This document shows, in pieces, positions 35,635 through 47,229 of a stretch of 64,000 bases of DNA. Every line of letters starts with the position of its first letter. The first letter of the stretch is position 1. The notes under the pieces were generated by a model. That model was not told the DNA's origin, did not search any database, and was given only the letters and a program-made list of their open reading frames with translations. Source of the DNA: Phragmites australis (taxonomy: Eukaryota > Streptophyta > Magnoliopsida > Poales > Poaceae); contig NC_084936.1 in the NCBI RefSeq assembly GCF_958298935.1, positions 7,075,501 through 7,139,500 on the forward strand. Reading direction: 5' to 3'. Both the position numbers and the translations under genes were made by a program.

Positions 35635-35900
35635 ATCCTTGGCTATATTATGAACATGGCGGCTGCTGAGCGGGGTAGGGTGCCCGTACTCGATGTGCCT
35701 AGCTAGGTCTTGATCACCATGGACCGAGATCAGTCCCTGAGGACCAAGTATCTTCATGCAGAGGTAGTTGTAATGGGAAATTGCACCGAACTTTTTTAGA
35801 GTCCCCCGGCCTAGGATGACATAGTACGCATAGGGCACATTCACATCGTCAAATGTGATTCGAAGTTCTCCACCGAAGGTGATTTGAAGTTCTATCTAGC
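35635..35900 (-). pseudogene. gypsy protease remnant
   Basis: The frame reads ITFDDVNVPYAYYVILGRGT then LKKFGAISHYNYLCMKILGP, the region just after the aspartic protease active site in grass gypsy polyproteins (usual form YNAIIGRPTLN). It ends at the nested LTR boundary (HNIAKDP). Confidence 0.65.
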
Positions 35901-35999
35901 CCATGGCATCCAGGGGGCCCGTTAAACCCTTGAAGGGGCCTCCGGGCCGGAGTGAGCCAGTCTCACGGGATGTGGAGCTGGTCTAAGGCATGCACAAAG

Positions 36000-37860
36000 A
36001 GAAGATCGGTGGAGCTTCCTCCATCAACCAGTGCCCTCCAGACTTCGACGTCGGTAATGTTGACTGTGACGACAAGGGCATCGGTGTGGGGGAATTTTAT
36101 CCCATCAACGTTGTCGAGGGTGAAAGCTAGTCATGGGAGCTTCGGCCCATTCGTGGTCTTGATAATGAACACGGGTTGCCCCGACATGGTTGACATCACG
36201 CATGTAGTCCCTCCTTTGCTGCTTCGAGGAGCCCCCAAAGGCTCCCCCTCCCGTTATGGGCAAGACTGCGTTTCTAATTCGGTCCCCTCCTTCGACGTGC
36301 TACACCATGAGTGGCAGAGGCGAAGGGGGCAAGGCCAGCTGAGGAGGGTTTGGCAAGGCTGGTGACCCACCTGGCGGCTCATTGCAGGCCTACAACCTCC
36401 AACCCACTCGTCTCCGGGCCTATCTCCTGCCGCGCGCACTGCCTGCCGCTCGAGGTATTCCCCTTGGAATGTTACGAGGGTTCGGCAGTCCTCCATGTTG
36501 TGGGATCACCGAGGCTCCCACGACTACATCCCCTAGCCCGGGGCGGGTGCGAAGCCCCTCGCATGCGGTCAATATTGTGGATGCCATATCATGGGCACTG
36601 TCGGGGCATGCACCCTTCGAAGCCCTCAACCTCCTTGGAGCCCTTTTTCGTTGGGGTAAATGGAGGATCCTGGGAGGACACTACTTGCGAAGTTGACATC
36701 GCACTGAGGGGTCCGAGATAGCCTCCATGGTATCGTGGTGGAGTCGTTCCTCCTCGACTCGAGCACATTCCTTGAACTTGCACATGAGGGCATTCACTGT
36801 GCGCATCGGGCGCCGGTGCAACTGATCGAAGAGTGTTATGGAGGCCAGGTCCTGGGTCACCACATCTATGACCGACGACTCCAATGTGACCTTCATCTGG
36901 GCCTTAGTCTGGGCGAACCTCTGGAAGTAATCCTAGAGGGTTTCGTCCAGTTGCTGCATGATAACGAGTAGGCTGCCTGAGGTCACCGGCTCGACAAAGG
37001 TCCCTTGAAAATTGTTGCAGAAGGCGTCCTGGACCTAGGACCAGGCGTAAATGGACATGACTCCAATGCCCAAAACCACCGGAGGGCTACTCCCTCTAAG
37101 GCGAGGGGGAAGCACTTGGCTATGGTGGTCTGCCCACCTCCGTTGGCCTCAATAGCGAGAGCATACGACCGAACAAACTCTTATGTGTCCAAATCACCCC
37201 TAGACTTAGGAAGTTTGGGGGTCCGAAACCCATCTGGGAAGGGCACGACCTGCAGGCCCTCCTATAGGGGTGAATCAAAGTCCAGGAGCAGAGCTTCGCG
37301 CTGACGGACCCAGGGCTCAGTCACGTGTGGAGTGTCTGGGGGTGGCGCTCGGGAGCGATAAGGGGCACAGGCGATGCCCTCGTAGGCCCTCGGAGCCCGG
37401 AGCTCTACGGTGTTGGCCATCATGGTGGTGACCTCAGCTACGACTGCGGTCTGATGCGCAGCCTAAAGGGCGACCTGCAGCTCTTCCAGTTGGGCCTAAA
37501 GGGCCACCACATGTGCCTGCTGGTAAGTGGTGGCAGCTTGTACAGCTGCGGCCTCAGCCGTAGCCCCTTGAGGTGCCGTGATATTATCTCCATGCTGTTG
37601 TTGCAGGACCTCTGAGACGGTAGGGTCCGTAGTGTTAACCACAGTAGGGACTGTGGCCACAAAGCGATGGCTGAGGCGCCCTCATTCCGCCCGAGCATGG
37701 ACTCATCGTCGCCCCCGGTTGGGGTGTCAGCATCGGCGTAGTGCGCGTTTGGCTGTAGCTACCGTGTGGACTTTTGCACAGGTGTGGCCATGGAGCCAGC
37801 CACTCGAGCCGCCGCCTAGGTGGTCTTTTTCTTCTGTGCCATCCAACCTCTCCTAGTGCT
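36000..37860 (-). pseudogene. gypsy gag remnant
   Basis: At about 37020-36690 the minus strand reads, across frames, AFCNNFQGTFVEPVTSGSLL, DYFQRFAQTKAQ and MKVTLESSVIDVVTQDLASI, then LFDQLHRRPMRTVNALMCKF. This is the retrotransposon gag (PF03732-type) region of grass gypsy elements. The segment just after the LTR (37860-37630) encodes an Ala/Pro-rich N-terminus. Several stops interrupt it. Confidence 0.75.
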
Positions 37861-37886
37861 TCTACGTTCCCCACAGACAACGCTAA

Positions 37887-38403
37887 CGGTTGGTGAAAGA
37901 AACTTGTCTTCCATGAACAAGGTGTGGTGTGAATCAATCTCACTAGAGCGACTCAAGCTTGGAGAAGTAGTTGAGAGGAAAAGGATGCCTACGATAGTTC
38001 TCAGAAATTTTCGTCCATGGTATCGTGTGCCCATGGTCAGTATTTATATTGCCTTCCTATACTTATGGTTACAGACCTGCCCCTACCAGCGGTAGAGATA
38101 CGAGCTACTACTTGTACAACCGGGTTACAGGACCAGTTCAATAATACATCGCCCAGGCCAGAGGCCAAAATATCGACATGATGACATCACCCAACCGTGG
38201 TAGTCAGTGTGGCGATGAGGGGCCACTGTGCTTGGTCGGCCGCCAAATACAATGCCAGTCTTGTCCGACATGTCAGGGCGGTTGCCACTTAACTGGCATT
38301 AAATGCTAATCACATCGTAGCAGATACCACGTGGTCGGTGGGCCTGGCCCTGATGGTCTTATTGGGGGCCCTCGTCCATCCCTAAGCCTTCGGAGGTCCA
38401 TGG
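37887..38403 (-). repeat. 5' LTR of the gypsy element, outer end lost
   Basis: It starts CGGTTGGTGAAAG and follows the left LTR to about 38403 (GGAGGTCCATGG), where similarity stops. About 200 bp of the outer (U3) end are missing compared with the left copy. Confidence 0.78.
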
Positions 38404-39060
38404 CGGCAAACTATTGTGCAAAGCTATCATCGTGGCCCTGCTCCGATTGTCGCTGCTCATCGTCGTGCCACCGATAAGAGCTATCACTACCTGATTCCTC
38501 GCTCTAACATCGTCCTCATGAGGCCACGAAGCCGGCCATGCAACTTTTTGCTGTCGCGACGCACCATGGAAGCCTGCCCACGGCGACCTCCACTGCTTCG
38601 GTTGTTCAGGCCACCGTCACCCTACCGTCTCGACACCGCTACATTCGATTCGTTAGCTCCACGAGCTCCGACATCATCCACTGATGGCGTAGTCATCAGC
38701 CCCTTCATCTGCGCTAGTCCCGAGCGAGTTGTCTTCATGAGCCCCTTGCTATTGCTTGATCTAGGCGCCGCCTACCGGCGAGCTCCCAGATTGCCTCCCT
38801 CAACTATTGCGACGAGCTTCAAGCTCGTGCCTCGCATGGAGGGTGTTCTTGATGCTGCAGTGGCCTTCGACGTCATCAAAATCATTTAACTCTTTGGCTT
38901 AGTTAGCAAGTTGAGTTGTCACTACGTAAGACGAAACCACCATCAAAATTAGTTAAGGAGGTAAATTAAACTGGTTTGAATATTTGGAGGAGGTGGAATA
39001 TTTGGTTTTGCAGTTCGGATGGACAAATAGACTCGAGCAATAGTTGAGAGAGGCAATATG
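38404..39060. other. Unassigned sequence with one open frame
   Basis: An uninterrupted plus-strand frame at 38416-38889 (157 codons, Arg/Pro/Ser-rich) shows no domain I recognise and starts only 13 bp beyond the broken LTR. I treat it as chance or unknown. The rest is AT-rich. Confidence 0.25.
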
Positions 39061-39069
39061 GACTTTTCC

Positions 39070-39855
39070 CTTTTAGAATTCTACCTTGTTTTCCCCTCAA
39101 AGATGTCCAAATCAAAGTTACTCGTCACCCATCAATAATTGATGCAATTTGGGAAAATAAAACTTAAACATAAAGATGGCATAAATCGCAAAAATTTTAT
39201 ATGCATAGTACATATCTTGAGATTTTTTTTTTTGACATTTCCTTTTGATGAGTTCAGTTGTGAAATACGTCAGGTTTAATGATTCCTTATTTCTGATCCT
39301 TGATTACTGTGATATGTGTCAGCACACAAAAGTTGAGTTTTGCCAGAAACTATCCACCGTAGTAAGAACACTTATAGATAATTTCCAACGCCATCAAAGG
39401 TCATAGGTGATGATTTCTCGTTTCAGCCTAACAAGCCAACTGGAGATTTTGTAAGTGATAGGACATCAACGTACACACCGAAACGAGAGGCAAGAAACCT
39501 ATTTATTTTTCACCTAGTAGGTTATATTTTCACAAAACTGATAAATTACCCTCCTCGTAAGACTTTGAATTATGTATTGTTGGGATCCTCCTATTAAAAG
39601 AGACCCCTCCAAAAATATAGGTATGCTGCTTGATGTGGCGAGCACACGGTATTCTTTAGTAAAAGGCGAAAGAATAGTTCGCTTTGTGCTCACCACGCAG
39701 CTCCACGCTCCAACAAGGAACCATGTCCGTCATTATAGTGCTCTTAGTCGCTATGCAGTGTGCAAAGAGGGAGCAGTACGGGACTAACCACTGCTAAAAA
39801 GCCTATTCTCCCTCTCTGCTGCTGTGCAAACCAAATCAGGCCGCGCCAGGAGTAA
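39070..39855. repeat. Local duplication block B
   Basis: This block starts at TAGAATTCTACCTTG and contains CTCAAAGATGTCCAAATCAA, TAATTGATGCAATTT, TTATGTATTGTTGGGATCCT and CACCACGCAGCTCCAC. It aligns with 41660-41790 plus 42400-42755 (block C) and partly with 42850-43110 (block D). Over the roughly 230 bp from 39565 I count only about four differences from block C. Confidence 0.8.
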
Positions 39856-40290
39856 TCGCACAATCGCGAGAGCTCGTTCTTCTCTAACGGAGATCAGAGA
39901 ATTTTCGGACGCTCAACAGTAACTGACGGAGGCAGTTCAGACTCAGTTTCAGATTGGATTTTGCGCTGTGGAATTGATGCAGCTTTTCGTGTGCTTGTCT
40001 TCTCCTTTTATTCACCAAAACATAGATCGTGCTTGACCACGTCGGAACGATTCTCGTGGCGTCCCACGAGGTCCGATCGTTTCGTAGCGGACATGCAGTG
40101 GCTCGCGCAATTCGTGACCAGAGCTCAAACGCGGTAACTGAAAACAGAATTGACCGACCTGACTAAAAAACTAACTGCAAACCTGACCAACTCGCTAACT
40201 GACTCGACTAAGTAAACGACTAAACCTACGACACAGTAGCTGATTACACAACAGCTAAGACTACTTGATTGGCTAATAACTTGCTCAGTG
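39853..40290. mobile_element. Possible LTR-type insertion after block B
   Basis: Blocks B and C are alike up to CCGCGCCAGGAGT and then diverge abruptly. Read on the minus strand the new sequence has a GAATAAAAGG box and the texture of a retroelement LTR. I could not define the far end or a target duplication. Confidence 0.3.
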
Positions 40291-40888
40291 CACGCAGTTA
40301 ACTGTGAGCGAGAAGATGGTGCTCCTGACTATTTTGGTTGGATTGCCAAACAGAGAAGAGAGCCGGCATAGGAATCACTTGTGTGGATGCTCTATGCTGA
40401 AGATGCATCATATCATACATGTATGTATGGCAAGTCCACTCGGTGGTCCATGCATGTATGGCAAGTCTTACCAAAAAGACGTGAAAGGCCAAACCCTCCT
40501 CTAAAAGCCATTGCTATTTGCTAAGTAGAGTAGAGTACAGTATAGCTTGTCCAAACTTGAGCAGAGCTACACGTACAGATACTGATTCATATATGGAAAG
40601 CACACACAGGACAGTAGGGAGTAGTTTTGTACGTAGCCCGTCGGGCTTATTCTTCTATTTAATACAATAGGCGCCGGGCAGTTCTCCTGCCGGTTTCCTT
40701 TAAATAAATGACTGTAGGGAGTAGTGTTTGTACTGTACTGGTACTGCGTATCCGACCAAAACATACCACTTAGGATATCTTTGCGCTTGTACCACGGAAT
40801 TCCTTTCCTGGATATTACAGTCTTACTGAGCTGCCTCCATCAATTACGTCGAATTAATAGAGTTACTAGTAAATAATTTCAGCTTCAA
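40291..40888. other. Spacer, no gene seen
   Basis: A small direct repeat of CATGTATGGCAAGTC lies at about 40420 and 40453. Nothing else is recognisable. Confidence 0.35.
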
Positions 40889-40949
40889 TACATTGACTAT
40901 CCCTTATAGTTTGTGCTGATTTTTCCTTTAGAATCACTTGTAACTTGTC

Positions 40950-41434
40950 AGAGGAAGATCCCGAGGTGGCGCTGGACGAAAAACCCGTGGAGGGAGGACC
41001 GGCCGCCCGCCGGTCAGAGGAAGCGGCGGAGGAAAGCGGGATCGGCCACGAGGCAACGCCACCGCTTGCACGCGATGACGCAGCGGAAGAGCGACACCAT
41101 GTCCGCAGGGGTGGATCTAGCCCAATACCAAGGGGGTGTTCGGCCTCTTGCTATTGGACCAAATTCATAGTTTATGGGCTAAAATGATGTATTTTTTTCT
41201 GGATTTTTTATTTTTTTTTTCTCTGTGCTTTCTGGGCTTGTGAGCTAAAATGATGTATTTTTTTTTTCTGAATTTTCCTCTACTTCCTCTGAGCTTCCTG
41301 GGCTGGGCCCGTGCTGCAGCCCCTCAGCACGGGCCCTGGATCCGCCCCTGCATGTCCGGCACCCGCGCGAGGATCCCAGCAACGACGTCCTCCGGGAGGG
41401 CCAGGGCACATTCCGCCTCCCCCACCGCATCCAT
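40950..41434 (-). pseudogene. F-box gene fragment interrupted by a hAT MITE
   Basis: On the minus strand an ATG at 41434 opens MDAVGEAECALALPEDVVAG, then ILARVPDM up to the MITE. Beyond it, at 41105, the frame resumes VSLFRCVIACKRWRCLVADP then AFLRRFL and a stop at 41014. This is a clear F-box domain of the grass F-box/F-box-associated family. Removing the MITE and one copy of its 8-bp target repeat restores a continuous F-box frame, but a stop and a later frame change end it soon after. No C-terminal domain is found nearby. Confidence 0.8.
41106..41350. mobile_element. hAT-superfamily MITE
   Basis: The 245-bp element has terminal inverted repeats CAGGGGTGGATCTAG and (inverted) CAGGGGCGGATCCAGG. 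It is flanked by a perfect 8-bp target duplication CATGTCCG (41098-41105 and 41351-41358), diagnostic of hAT. The interior has two AAAATGATGTATTTTTTT copies. Confidence 0.93.
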
Positions 41435-41659
41435 TTCTGACGTCTCACCACAAGATTCCTGGTATCCCCCACTGCCAGGTCAAGCTGCAAATGACGTCAA
41501 GAATGCAGCAGAGTCACCATCAGCGGACGGCGTTGGAGGGGCTCAGGATGGCCGGCAGCGAAAATGCGGCGGAGACTGGGAGGGAAATGGGGTTTTGCGG
41601 CAGGGGAGGGTGCAAAATGAAGGAGGCGGCCCAATCTGTATTTTATGGGCCGGGCCGGA

Positions 41660-42755
41660 TTTAAGAATTCTACCTTTTTCCCCTCAAAGATGTCCAAATC
41701 AAATTTACTCGTCACCCATCAGTAATTGATGCAATTTTGGAAGATAAAACTTAAACATAAAGATGACATAAATCACAGAAATACGAGTGATGCTATACTT
41801 CAGTCATATGAAAATAACATGTATTTATCAAACGACTTTCTTAGCTATATTTCTTCCTCCTCCAACCATCACTCTACCTCTCTCTCTTCCTCGTCATATC
41901 TTCCCCCACCCCACCCGCCTCTACCTCCACCCACAGCCTCGCCCGCGTCGTAGCTCGTGTGCTCGTCCCTGTCTACCACCCTCCTCCACCTGTCTCCACT
42001 AATGCTCTTGCTGTCGAATCCGCCCACTGCGCTAACCTGGCATCCTTGCCTCCTCGCTCTGGTATTGGCCCACCGGCCATCTTTCGCCGCTAGCAACGCC
42101 TCACCCCCACCGGTGTCCTTGCCTCCCCACCCCGGTATTAGCCTACCGGACATCCTCCGCCACCCGATATTGGCCCACCAGCCATCCTCCGCTAGCCGCC
42201 TCACCCCTTCCTCCCTCACCCGATATTGGCCCACCAGCCATCCTCCGCTAGCCACCTCACCCCTTCCTCCCTCGACCTCTTCTAAGCTTAGCAACAAAAG
42301 AAGCCCCCATTCCCCCATCGATAGCCGCGTATTTCAAGCATATAAAATTTAAGAGACATAAAAAATATTTATATTACATGTCTTAGATTTTGCAAGAATC
42401 CTATTTTTCACCTAGTGGGTTATTTTCCACAAAACTAACAAAGTATCATCCTCATAAGACTTTGAATTATGTATTGTTGGGATCCTCCTATTAAAAAAGA
42501 CCCCTCCAAAAATATAAGTATGCTGCTTGATGTGGCGAGCACACGGTATTCTTTAGTAAAAGGCGAAAGAATAGTTCGCTTTGTGCTCACCACGCAGCTC
42601 CACTCCCCAACAAGGAACCATGTCCGTCATTATAGTGCTCTTAGTCGCTATGCAGTGTGCAAAGAGGGAGCAGTACGGGACTAACCACTGCTAAAAAGCC
42701 TATTCTCCCTCTCTGCTGCTGTGCAACCCAAATCAGGCCGCGCCAGGAGTTATTG
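41660..42755. repeat. Local duplication block C
   Basis: The ends match block B (41660-41790 with 39070-39200; 42400-42755 with 39505-39855). The middle (about 41795-42395) is not in block B and contains the CT-rich minisatellite. It is therefore an insertion in C or a deletion in B. Confidence 0.8.
42058..42280. repeat. Proline-codon-rich minisatellite of about 56 bp
   Basis: CGATATTGGCCCACCAGCCA starts at 42165 and 42221, each followed by TCCTCCGCTAGCC and CTCACCCCTTCC. Two degenerate copies (GGTATTGGCCCACCGGCCAT, GGTATTAGCCTACCGGACAT) precede them. Confidence 0.8.
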
Positions 42756-42849
42756 GGCCTAAACATGCATGCCATCTGTATCCCTCTGAGTTCTTTTCTC
42801 GCCCATAATCAAACCTGCACCAGGTCATCAGTGTTGTTTGAAAACGAAA

Positions 42850-43115
42850 AAAGAGTAATTTTTCTTTTGCCTAAAGATGCCCATATCAAATTTATTCTAG
42901 CGGCCCTCAAAATTGATGCAGTTTGGCACCAAACGACTTCAACAAACTGATGCTTAGGGACTCTCCGACGGAAAATAACATAAATTACAGAAATTTTGTT
43001 ATGCATAGTACATATTATGGGTTCTTTTTGTGACAATTCTTCCAGAGATGAACTCAGTTGTCAGATATGGCAAGTGAAACTACTTGTTTCTGATCCTTGA
43101 GACTGCGAGTGTATC
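42850..43115. repeat. Local duplication block D (diverged)
   Basis: CTAAAGATGCCCATATCAAA, AATTGATGCAGTTTGG, TTATGCATAGTACATAT and TTTCTGATCCTTGA parallel block B (39100-39300) in order. It is more diverged than B and C are from each other. Confidence 0.65.
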
Positions 43116-43321
43116 ATTACAATAACATGGAATTTTGCCGGAAAATACCGACTTTAGTTAGGAACTTACAGATCATTTCTAACATCATTTCTCGCTTAAG
43201 TGGAACATGCCAAATGGATTCAAGTGATCAGACCGAAAGCGCAAATAATCAAAGACAACTGGACAAGATGGAATCCTATATATATAACACCGGAACACAA
43301 GTTTGAAGGGTGATCTGTGAC

Positions 43322-46098
43322 CTAGGGGTCCCTCTTGATGGAGGACGGCCATGACAACCTCCTCTGGTTGATGCCATCGACTCCATCGCTCTCAGGGTTG
43401 CTGTCATCCACCTGCTTCCAGGTATCGAGCATCGAGCCGTCTCTCCACTGAGGCTGCGGCGTCAAGTACTTCGAATTGTCGCTGGAGCCGCCTGGTGTCA
43501 CTGACAAAGAGGAATGGCCGACACGCAGTTTCTGAAGAGTTGAAAAGGACTCCCTCATCGCAGACATGGCCTCAAAGAAGCGGGTGCAGGAAGCAAGTGC
43601 AGCAGGTATTGGTCGTAGTATTTCCTTCATGGAAATAAAATAGATATTGAGCTGATCACTAACGACAAAGAGAACACAACAAGAAATTTGAGTTATCATA
43701 AGGCTAATCTCGGAATGCACAACAAAGTGCAGTGTTATCCTGAAATGAATGCATGATAGATCATTTTTCATCTCTAAACCTGAGACTGATAGCATGAATA
43801 TTTTATCCAAGTGGAAGGTATTTCAAAGGATGAATTTGCTATAACTAACTTAATTGATTAGAAGAGATATTTTTCAACTGACCCCCCAGACAGCAGGTGA
43901 CTCTCTAAAGTTTTGGCTCCACTGGAAATCATCGACTGATGCTGTCAATGCCCCATAGTCACTTGCTGCTTTCAGAAGTAGCTCAGAGAATTGTTTCTGG
44001 GAGAAAACAGCAGTGAGCAAGAAAACCACATCTTATTAATGATATCTCTTAAGGTGCAAGCCAAAATTCTCATGGATGGCTTGTTTGCTATAAAAATCAC
44101 AAGTTGAAAACATTAAAAAAATTACCTGGTACTCAGCTTCAACAGGGATGCAATCAAGGGAGTATGGTTGTTGCAGCCGAGCAATAATGCGATCCTGATA
44201 GAAAAGGGCTGGTATTTCAGATGTTTACTTGTTTAGATCTTGTACAATTTGGCTAATGTACATATAGGATATAGCAGTGCAGACGCAATGTAATTCACAT
44301 ATTTGATCTGAAAAACTGGTAATCTCAACTCTCCTGAGAGGAAGAAAACAAGAAAAAGTGCCAAATTCTGACTTCCATTACCTTATTCTGAATAACATCT
44401 TTCAAAATAGTAGTGATTCTGGCCAAAGATTCGCACTTCTTTTCCATCTCACTAACATGAGTCAAATGAGCAATGTTTTTATCATCCTGTGGAAATCGAA
44501 ACTCCATCAATATGGTTAATGATGATACCATAGATCCAAAGGACAAGCTCAGAAAAAGAAGAGAATATGCTATGAATATGCCAGTACTAAGAAATGGCAT
44601 ACAGCAAGCTAGCAAATTTTATGAGTCTTAACATAAATTGTGCGCCATCACTTCTTTTCTTGTTCTGAATCCACATATTAATAGGGCACAAAGATAGTCT
44701 TGAGTTTCATACATCATCCAGTTAAAGTCAAAAGCATAAGTCTTAAGATCTTATGGGGAGGTGGGCATTTTTCTCATTCTTCAATAATCACGACTTAGTT
44801 CTAGTAAGTGTGAATACCTACCAAATCTATTGTGAGATATAAAATTAGTTTGACACATAAAAGTGAAAAGGACTCATTTAGAACGTGTTATATGCTTTGA
44901 TCATAAAAACATGCTCATCCTAATAGTCAAAATTTAGATATATGGTATGAATAAATGTATCTTGCTCCAATTTAGTGCAAAGTCTCATCTCTGTCTATAA
45001 TATTCTTTCATGAGCAGTCAAATGCAAAGTAAAACTTTACAAACAAACAAAAAATCATAATCTGGCAGACACAAGAGAATTAAAAGGGTGTTCAGTATGT
45101 CACAGCTGACTGATGAAAGAAGGAAGAAATGATGTAATGTGAAATCAATACCATGCTGTAACAGTAAATGAAAAATTTATGAATGTGTTGGCATGGTGTG
45201 GAATTGCTGTAATCACACAAAGCCCAATAACTGGATATCAATCTATCACCTTTCTGCCTTGTAGCTCCACTTGCAAGTTGGCAATGTTCCTCTGCACGAC
45301 AGTCAGCTCCCTCAAAACCCTCACCAAATCATCACTCTTGTCCGTGCTACTCTGATCCTCCTGCAATGAGAAAGCCAAGGCAAGGAACACTGAAGACTTC
45401 CGAAACAAACCTTTTGAAAAATTACACAGTACCTAGTAAAACCCAAAAGGCCATTTGGTCACCACCTCACCGTTGCAATTAGAACAGTATTCACATAAAA
45501 CACTAAATTTCATGGAACTAAGCGAAGACAACCAAAACTGATATAGCATGACATCGGCACAGCTATCTAAGCACACAATCTTCTATTGTATTCGCATTTT
45601 GTTCCAGCCTCGAGAGAGCAGGATTTCATAAGATCAAGAATCCTGTGGTAACGAAATCGTAGAGCATATCCCACAAGTGCTCCCCGGAAGATCACCCAAG
45701 CACTCGCTGACCCATATGCTAAACCCACCCAAACACTGGGAACCGCACTGTTCAGGCCTCAATTTCGTCACCAAAGCTACGCTCCAAACCTAAATTTCGC
45801 AATCCTGCCACGCTTACGTCGAGCCGGGAGCCACGGCTTCCGCCGAACCAAACCGTACAATTTACACTTTACAATCAACTGGGATTTGATAGGAAGATCG
45901 GATCTGGTGGAAGCGCGGGGCGAACGAAGGAAACCGGGTGGGCGGCAGGATCAGGCGGGGAAACAGATCGACGAGGCGCGGTGAGGGGGTCCGACCGACC
46001 TGCGGGGGAGGGGCGGGGAAGCCAAGGTCAGCGGCGATGGCGAGCGCCTCCGCCATGCCGCCCAGCCGCTTGCCAGGCTTCTGCTGCGCCGCCGCCAT
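43322..46098 (-). CDS. AUG2: Augmin subunit 2 (HAUS2-like), six exons, complete
   Basis: Augmin binds existing microtubules and recruits gamma-tubulin so that new microtubules branch from them in spindle, phragmoplast and cortical arrays. Exons on the minus strand: 46098-46000, 45360-45250, 44486-44382, 44194-44126, 43996-43883, 43624-43322. All junctions are GT-AG and every intron is phase 0. The 266-residue product has the plant AUG2 words [112 protein letters not shown] and a C-terminal RRLSWPS. The middle is predicted coiled coil. Length is close to, slightly shorter than, the dicot protein as I recall it. No frameshifts or stops. The start is the first ATG in the GC-rich first exon. Confidence 0.93.
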
Positions 46099-46249
46099 GG
46101 CCGGCGCCGAGGTCGAGGGGGACGGATGGGGAGGAGTGGTGGGAGTGGGAGGGGGAGGGTGAGTTGGGGCGAGTCTCGCTTTCGCCTCGACGGTCGAGTT
46201 GTCTTGCTCTCCAATTTTTGAACCTCCAAATGCAGCTACCTGCGCTGCT

Positions 46250-46510
46250 CTATGTATTCCTTTTTTTTCCTCCTATTTTTTTCTTTGAATTTTTCTTTTC
46301 TATGTATAAAGTGATAAAAGATAAATTACTAGATTGCTATAATCTATAAGTTAATTGCACAATCTACGTGTTTATTTCAGATAGTAGATTATGATCATAA
46401 CCCACAATCTGTAAGTTAAAATAAATAAACTCTAAATTACACTGTGCAGGTAACACCACACTCACACATCTATAAGTATGTCACTATCCTATTAATAAAT
46501 CGCTAAAAGC
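46250..46510. other. AT-rich spacer upstream of AUG2
   Basis: A pyrimidine-rich then AT-rich stretch with no element recognised. The AUG2 promoter should lie at about 46100-46250. Confidence 0.35.
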
Positions 46511-46512
46511 AC

Positions 46513-47229
46513 TTACATTGTAAACCGATATTTAGATTCTTCCATACTAATGGTCGTGAGTTGACGTGCTTCTATACTTTGATCGAGAAATCTAGTCGCT
46601 TGTGTTGTCATAAATACAGAGTGATCGCACACAAGATCCAGTAGTCGGACCCAACAGAGACGGCCCTGCCAATGGCTGTCACGGTGCAGCCGGGGCTGCC
46701 GGTCCAGCGACCGACGACCATGGGGGTGTTGCCCGCGAGGAGGGCCGCCAAGACCGCAGCGATGAAGGCGTAAAGCACGGCGTCCGCGCCCTACTGTCTC
46801 GGCCTTGGCCTCCATGGAACGCGACCGCGGCAGACTCTTCGCTGCTAGCAGCTCTGCTTCGTTGACCTCCGCTGTATCCTCGGACTCCAGCAGCCCTATG
46901 CGCGCTCTGCAGCTGCCGCCGTCAACTCTCGAAGCAGCGACCCACGCGGCGGACACCTCATTGTTGCTGCTTTGGACTCCATGTCGCATGGAAGCCGCTT
47001 GGCCACCCATGGGCACGGCGTCACGGGACTCCGACGCCGGCTTCCTCTCCGACTCCGGCTGCGACACGGGCGGCGGGGAGTGCGTGGGCGGGGCATGTGT
47101 GCGGCAGGAGGTGGTGGCGACAGGAGCTGGAACTGCGTGTCCTCCTCCCGCCACCGCACGTCGCCCTCTCCCTCCTCCTCGATGATGGCACCTCACCGGA
47201 GTGCCCCTTCCTGATGGGCACCTAGACAT
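46513..47229 (-). other. Open frame of unknown nature (possible decayed gene)
   Basis: A GC-rich open frame of 238 codons with no recognised domain. In an alternative minus-strand frame at about 46790-46612 the sequence reads ADAVLYAFIAAVLAALLAGN then TPMVVGRWTGSP, which looks like a membrane helix and ends at a stop. A frameshifted host gene fragment is possible. The overlapping plus-strand frame at 46805-47185 also shows nothing recognisable. I assign no function. Confidence 0.25.

Larger units (their letters stand above)
22786..38403 (-). mobile_element. Large Ty3/gypsy element (Tat-lineage type), decayed, with antisense ORFs
   Basis: The element spans about 15.6 kb. On the minus strand the order is 5' LTR (truncated), primer-site candidate TTAGCGTTGTCTGTGGGGAA, gag, protease, RT, RNase H, integrase, a 7.5-kb non-pol region, then the 3' LTR. 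The region between integrase and 3' LTR holds plus-strand ORF remnants of the 'putative gypsy type transposon' family and a long minisatellite, the layout of Grande/RIRE2-like Tat elements. A 1.75-kb solo LTR is nested between protease and RT. All coding parts are broken. Target duplications cannot be tested because the right LTR has lost its outer end. Confidence 0.87.
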
